A stretch of DNA of 5,887 bases from Oscillospiraceae bacterium. GTDB lineage: Bacteria; Bacillota_A; Clostridia; Oscillospirales; CAG-272. Below the pieces are notes generated by a model. That model did not search any database and had not been told where the DNA came from. It saw only the letters and a program-made list of their open reading frames with translations. The position numbers were made by a program, and so were the translations under genes. Within the stretch, counting starts at the first letter, position 1, and each line of letters opens with the position of its first letter. The stretch spans positions 1-5,887 of the forward strand of contig SVSO01000188.1 of the NCBI GenBank assembly GCA_015064195.1, in the 5' to 3' direction. Shown here one piece after another: positions 4,388-5,887 of this stretch.

Positions 4388-5833
4388 ATGAAACCGTACA
4401 TCACAATCCTGCTTGCGCTGGCGCTGTGCGCATCGGCGGCATCCTGCGGCGGCAATGCTTCCGCCGACGATACCGGCACATCGGCCAATGACACCACCAC
4501 CATCGATGCCGGCCCGTTCAACATCCCCCCGGAAAACAACGGCGGCAGAACCTTCAACATCATCATTCCCACCCACACCGAGTACGAATACCCGGATGAA
4601 GCCACCGGTGAGCTGGTCAACGATACGCTGTTCGAACGCGCAACCAAGGTGGAGGAGCATTTCGGCATCAATCTCACCTATCAGTACGAGCTTGGCCACT
4701 ACATCGACCGGGCAAGCTACAATAATTTCATCATCAGCGCGGTCATGGCCGGCGATTCCACCTACGATATGGCCACCGGTCTGCTCTCCTGCACCGTGCC
4801 GATCTTCCTGAACGGCGTGTTCACCGACCTCAACAGCTGTCCCGATCTGGATCTCGACAATCCGTGGTGGCTGAAGAATCTGTCGCAGGATCTCTCCATC
4901 CGCGGCAAGCTGTACTGCGCCATCGGCGATGCCAATCTGTCCCTGTACAAAACCGCCGTCGTCACCTATTTCAACAAGGCTCTGCTGGACGAATATCAGC
5001 TGGAGGATCCCTATGAGCTGGTACGGCAGGACAAGTGGACCATCGGAAAGATGTTTGAAATGGCGGAGGTCGCCATGGCCGATCTGAACGGCGACACCAT
5101 CATCCGTTACAAGGACGACCGCCTCGGCTGTTATCTGCAGGATGTGCCGCTCCGTCTGGCAGGCTGTGCATTTGACGTGAATCTGTTCGGCACGGACGCG
5201 GACGGCAACGTCTTCCGCGACACCGACGGCATCGAGCGTCTTCTTTATGCCTACGATTTCACCAAGCTGTTCCACACCGAGGACTATCTCCACGATGACG
5301 AGGGGGGCGATGATATGTTTGAGATCGCCAAGCACTTCATCGAGGATCGCTCCCTGTTCCACATCTCCTACCTGCAAATCACCGAGGGCGAGGGAATGCG
5401 CAGCATGAAGTCCGACTTCGGCATTGTTCCCTACCCCAAGCTGGACGAGAATCAGCCGAACCACATCACGCCCATCGGCACTGCCACCAACCTGATGTTC
5501 ATCCCCAAGACCGCGTCTGACATCGACCTGACCTGCCGCGTCATGGAAGCCCTCGGATATTATTCCATGACCGACGTTGTGCCGGCATACTACGAGGTTG
5601 CCCTGCGCGACAAGTACACACGCGACGAGGAAGTGCCGGAGATGCTGGAGATCATCCGTGAGACCATGCGTCTGCCCTTTGACTGCTGCTACGGCTCCAC
5701 GATTCAGGATCACAGCGGCACATCCAACCCCGGTGCACTTCTTTCATGGGCGAGAAAGGACATGGCATCCTTCTACGAATCCAAAACCGCAGCATGGGAC
5801 GAAGCGGTGAAAAAGATCAACGAATTTGAATAA
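4388..5833 (+). CDS. ABC transporter solute-binding lipoprotein (carbohydrate type)
   Basis: This 481-residue protein is predicted to be an extracellular lipoprotein that captures a solute, probably a sugar or oligosaccharide, for an ABC importer. It opens with MKPYITILLALALCASAASC, a lipoprotein signal peptide with Cys20 as the lipidation site. The residue three before the cysteine is Ala rather than the common Leu. A low-complexity Ser/Thr/Asp/Gly linker (21-45) follows, then the type-1 periplasmic-binding-protein fold: GGRTFNIIIPT near the start, DSTYDMATG, GDANLS, a DKWTIGKMFEMAEVAMADLNGD segment and FGIVPYPKLDE. ATG 4388 is chosen for its GGAG site and signal peptide; upstream in-frame codons cross the tRNA terminator and promoter. 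No permease follows before the window ends, and a palindrome lies three bases after the stop, so the gene may be solitary. The ligand cannot be told from sequence; a link to the GH28-like gene is inference. Confidence 0.87.
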   Translation: MKPYITILLALALCASAASCGGNASADDTGTSANDTTTIDAGPFNIPPENNGGRTFNIIIPTHTEYEYPDEATGELVNDTLFERATKVEEHFGINLTYQYELGHYIDRASYNNFIISAVMAGDSTYDMATGLLSCTVPIFLNGVFTDLNSCPDLDLDNPWWLKNLSQDLSIRGKLYCAIGDANLSLYKTAVVTYFNKALLDEYQLEDPYELVRQDKWTIGKMFEMAEVAMADLNGDTIIRYKDDRLGCYLQDVPLRLAGCAFDVNLFGTDADGNVFRDTDGIERLLYAYDFTKLFHTEDYLHDDEGGDDMFEIAKHFIEDRSLFHISYLQITEGEGMRSMKSDFGIVPYPKLDENQPNHITPIGTATNLMFIPKTASDIDLTCRVMEALGYYSMTDVVPAYYEVALRDKYTRDEEVPEMLEIIRETMRLPFDCCYGSTIQDHSGTSNPGALLSWARKDMASFYESKTAAWDEAVKKINEFE

Positions 5834-5835
5834 AT

Positions 5836-5861
5836 CACTTGCAAGCTTACGCTTGCAAGTG
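5836..5861. repeat. Perfect 11-bp-arm palindrome after the solute-binding protein gene
   Basis: CACTTGCAAGC (5836-5846) and GCTTGCAAGTG (5851-5861) are perfect reverse complements around a TTAC loop, beginning three bases after the stop codon. A second short hairpin, CCGCC-gcg-GGCGG (5865-5877), follows. Neither is followed by a T-run within the window, so an ordinary intrinsic terminator is not supported. A REP-like dispersed repeat or a transcript-stabilising 3' hairpin is more likely. Confidence 0.6.
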
Positions 5862-5887
5862 GATCCGCCGCGGGCGGGGTTACATCG

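Noticed and set aside
4205..5713. 502-codon minus-strand open frame opposite the solute-binding protein
   Set aside because: The plus-strand product has a lipoprotein signal and a binding-protein fold; the antisense translation is repetitive Val/Gly/Asp-rich shadow sequence.

Overview
The window looks like chromosome of a gut-type Clostridia bacterium, most likely in the Oscillospiraceae/Ruminococcaceae range. This is inferred from the moderately high GC of the coding sequence beside AT-rich spacers, strong GGAGG ribosome sites, a CCA-encoding tRNA, TTTACT/TATAAT-type promoters, a TepA-type ClpP homologue, a PduL-type phosphotransacylase and a Clostridia-style lipoprotein solute-binding protein. 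No phage, insertion-sequence, CRISPR or conjugation genes are visible.

Layout, left to right. (1) Minus strand, 1-746: the start of a small gene resembling a clostridial NifU-like iron-sulfur scaffold protein (104 to beyond the left edge), preceded 66 bases upstream on the same strand by pduL (746-171) with a clear promoter at 827-799. (2) Plus strand, 900-1574: a ClpP-fold serine peptidase of the TepA/YmfB type, divergent from pduL. (3) Minus strand, 2394-1585: an AraC-family regulator with an N-terminal cupin, convergent with the peptidase gene and separated from it by only 10 bases. (4) Plus strand, 2546-3928: a cytoplasmic GH28-like right-handed beta-helix protein, divergent from the regulator across a 151-base region that holds a -10 box, a perfect 13-base-arm inverted repeat and a small palindrome. 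(5) 3986-4137: a self-contained tRNA-Val(GAC) unit with a consensus promoter and a strong terminator. (6) Plus strand, 4388-5833: a sugar-type ABC transporter solute-binding lipoprotein with its own promoter and a leader of about 145 bases. It is followed by an 11-bp perfect palindrome without a T-run.

How the genes may work together. PduL converts acyl-CoA to acyl-phosphate for fermentative ATP formation. The AraC regulator and GH28-like enzyme form a typical divergent regulator/target pair for plant or pectin-type oligosaccharides. The downstream binding protein could supply such oligosaccharides, but its permeases are not in the window.

The least expected observation is an 18-base motif (consensus TAGTTTGCGCAAAtATTC). 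It occurs in the spacers ahead of pduL, the GH28-like gene and the binding-protein gene, each time in the same orientation relative to that gene and 93-120 bases from its start codon. I found no clearly new multi-gene system; the regulatory DNA is more unusual than the genes.
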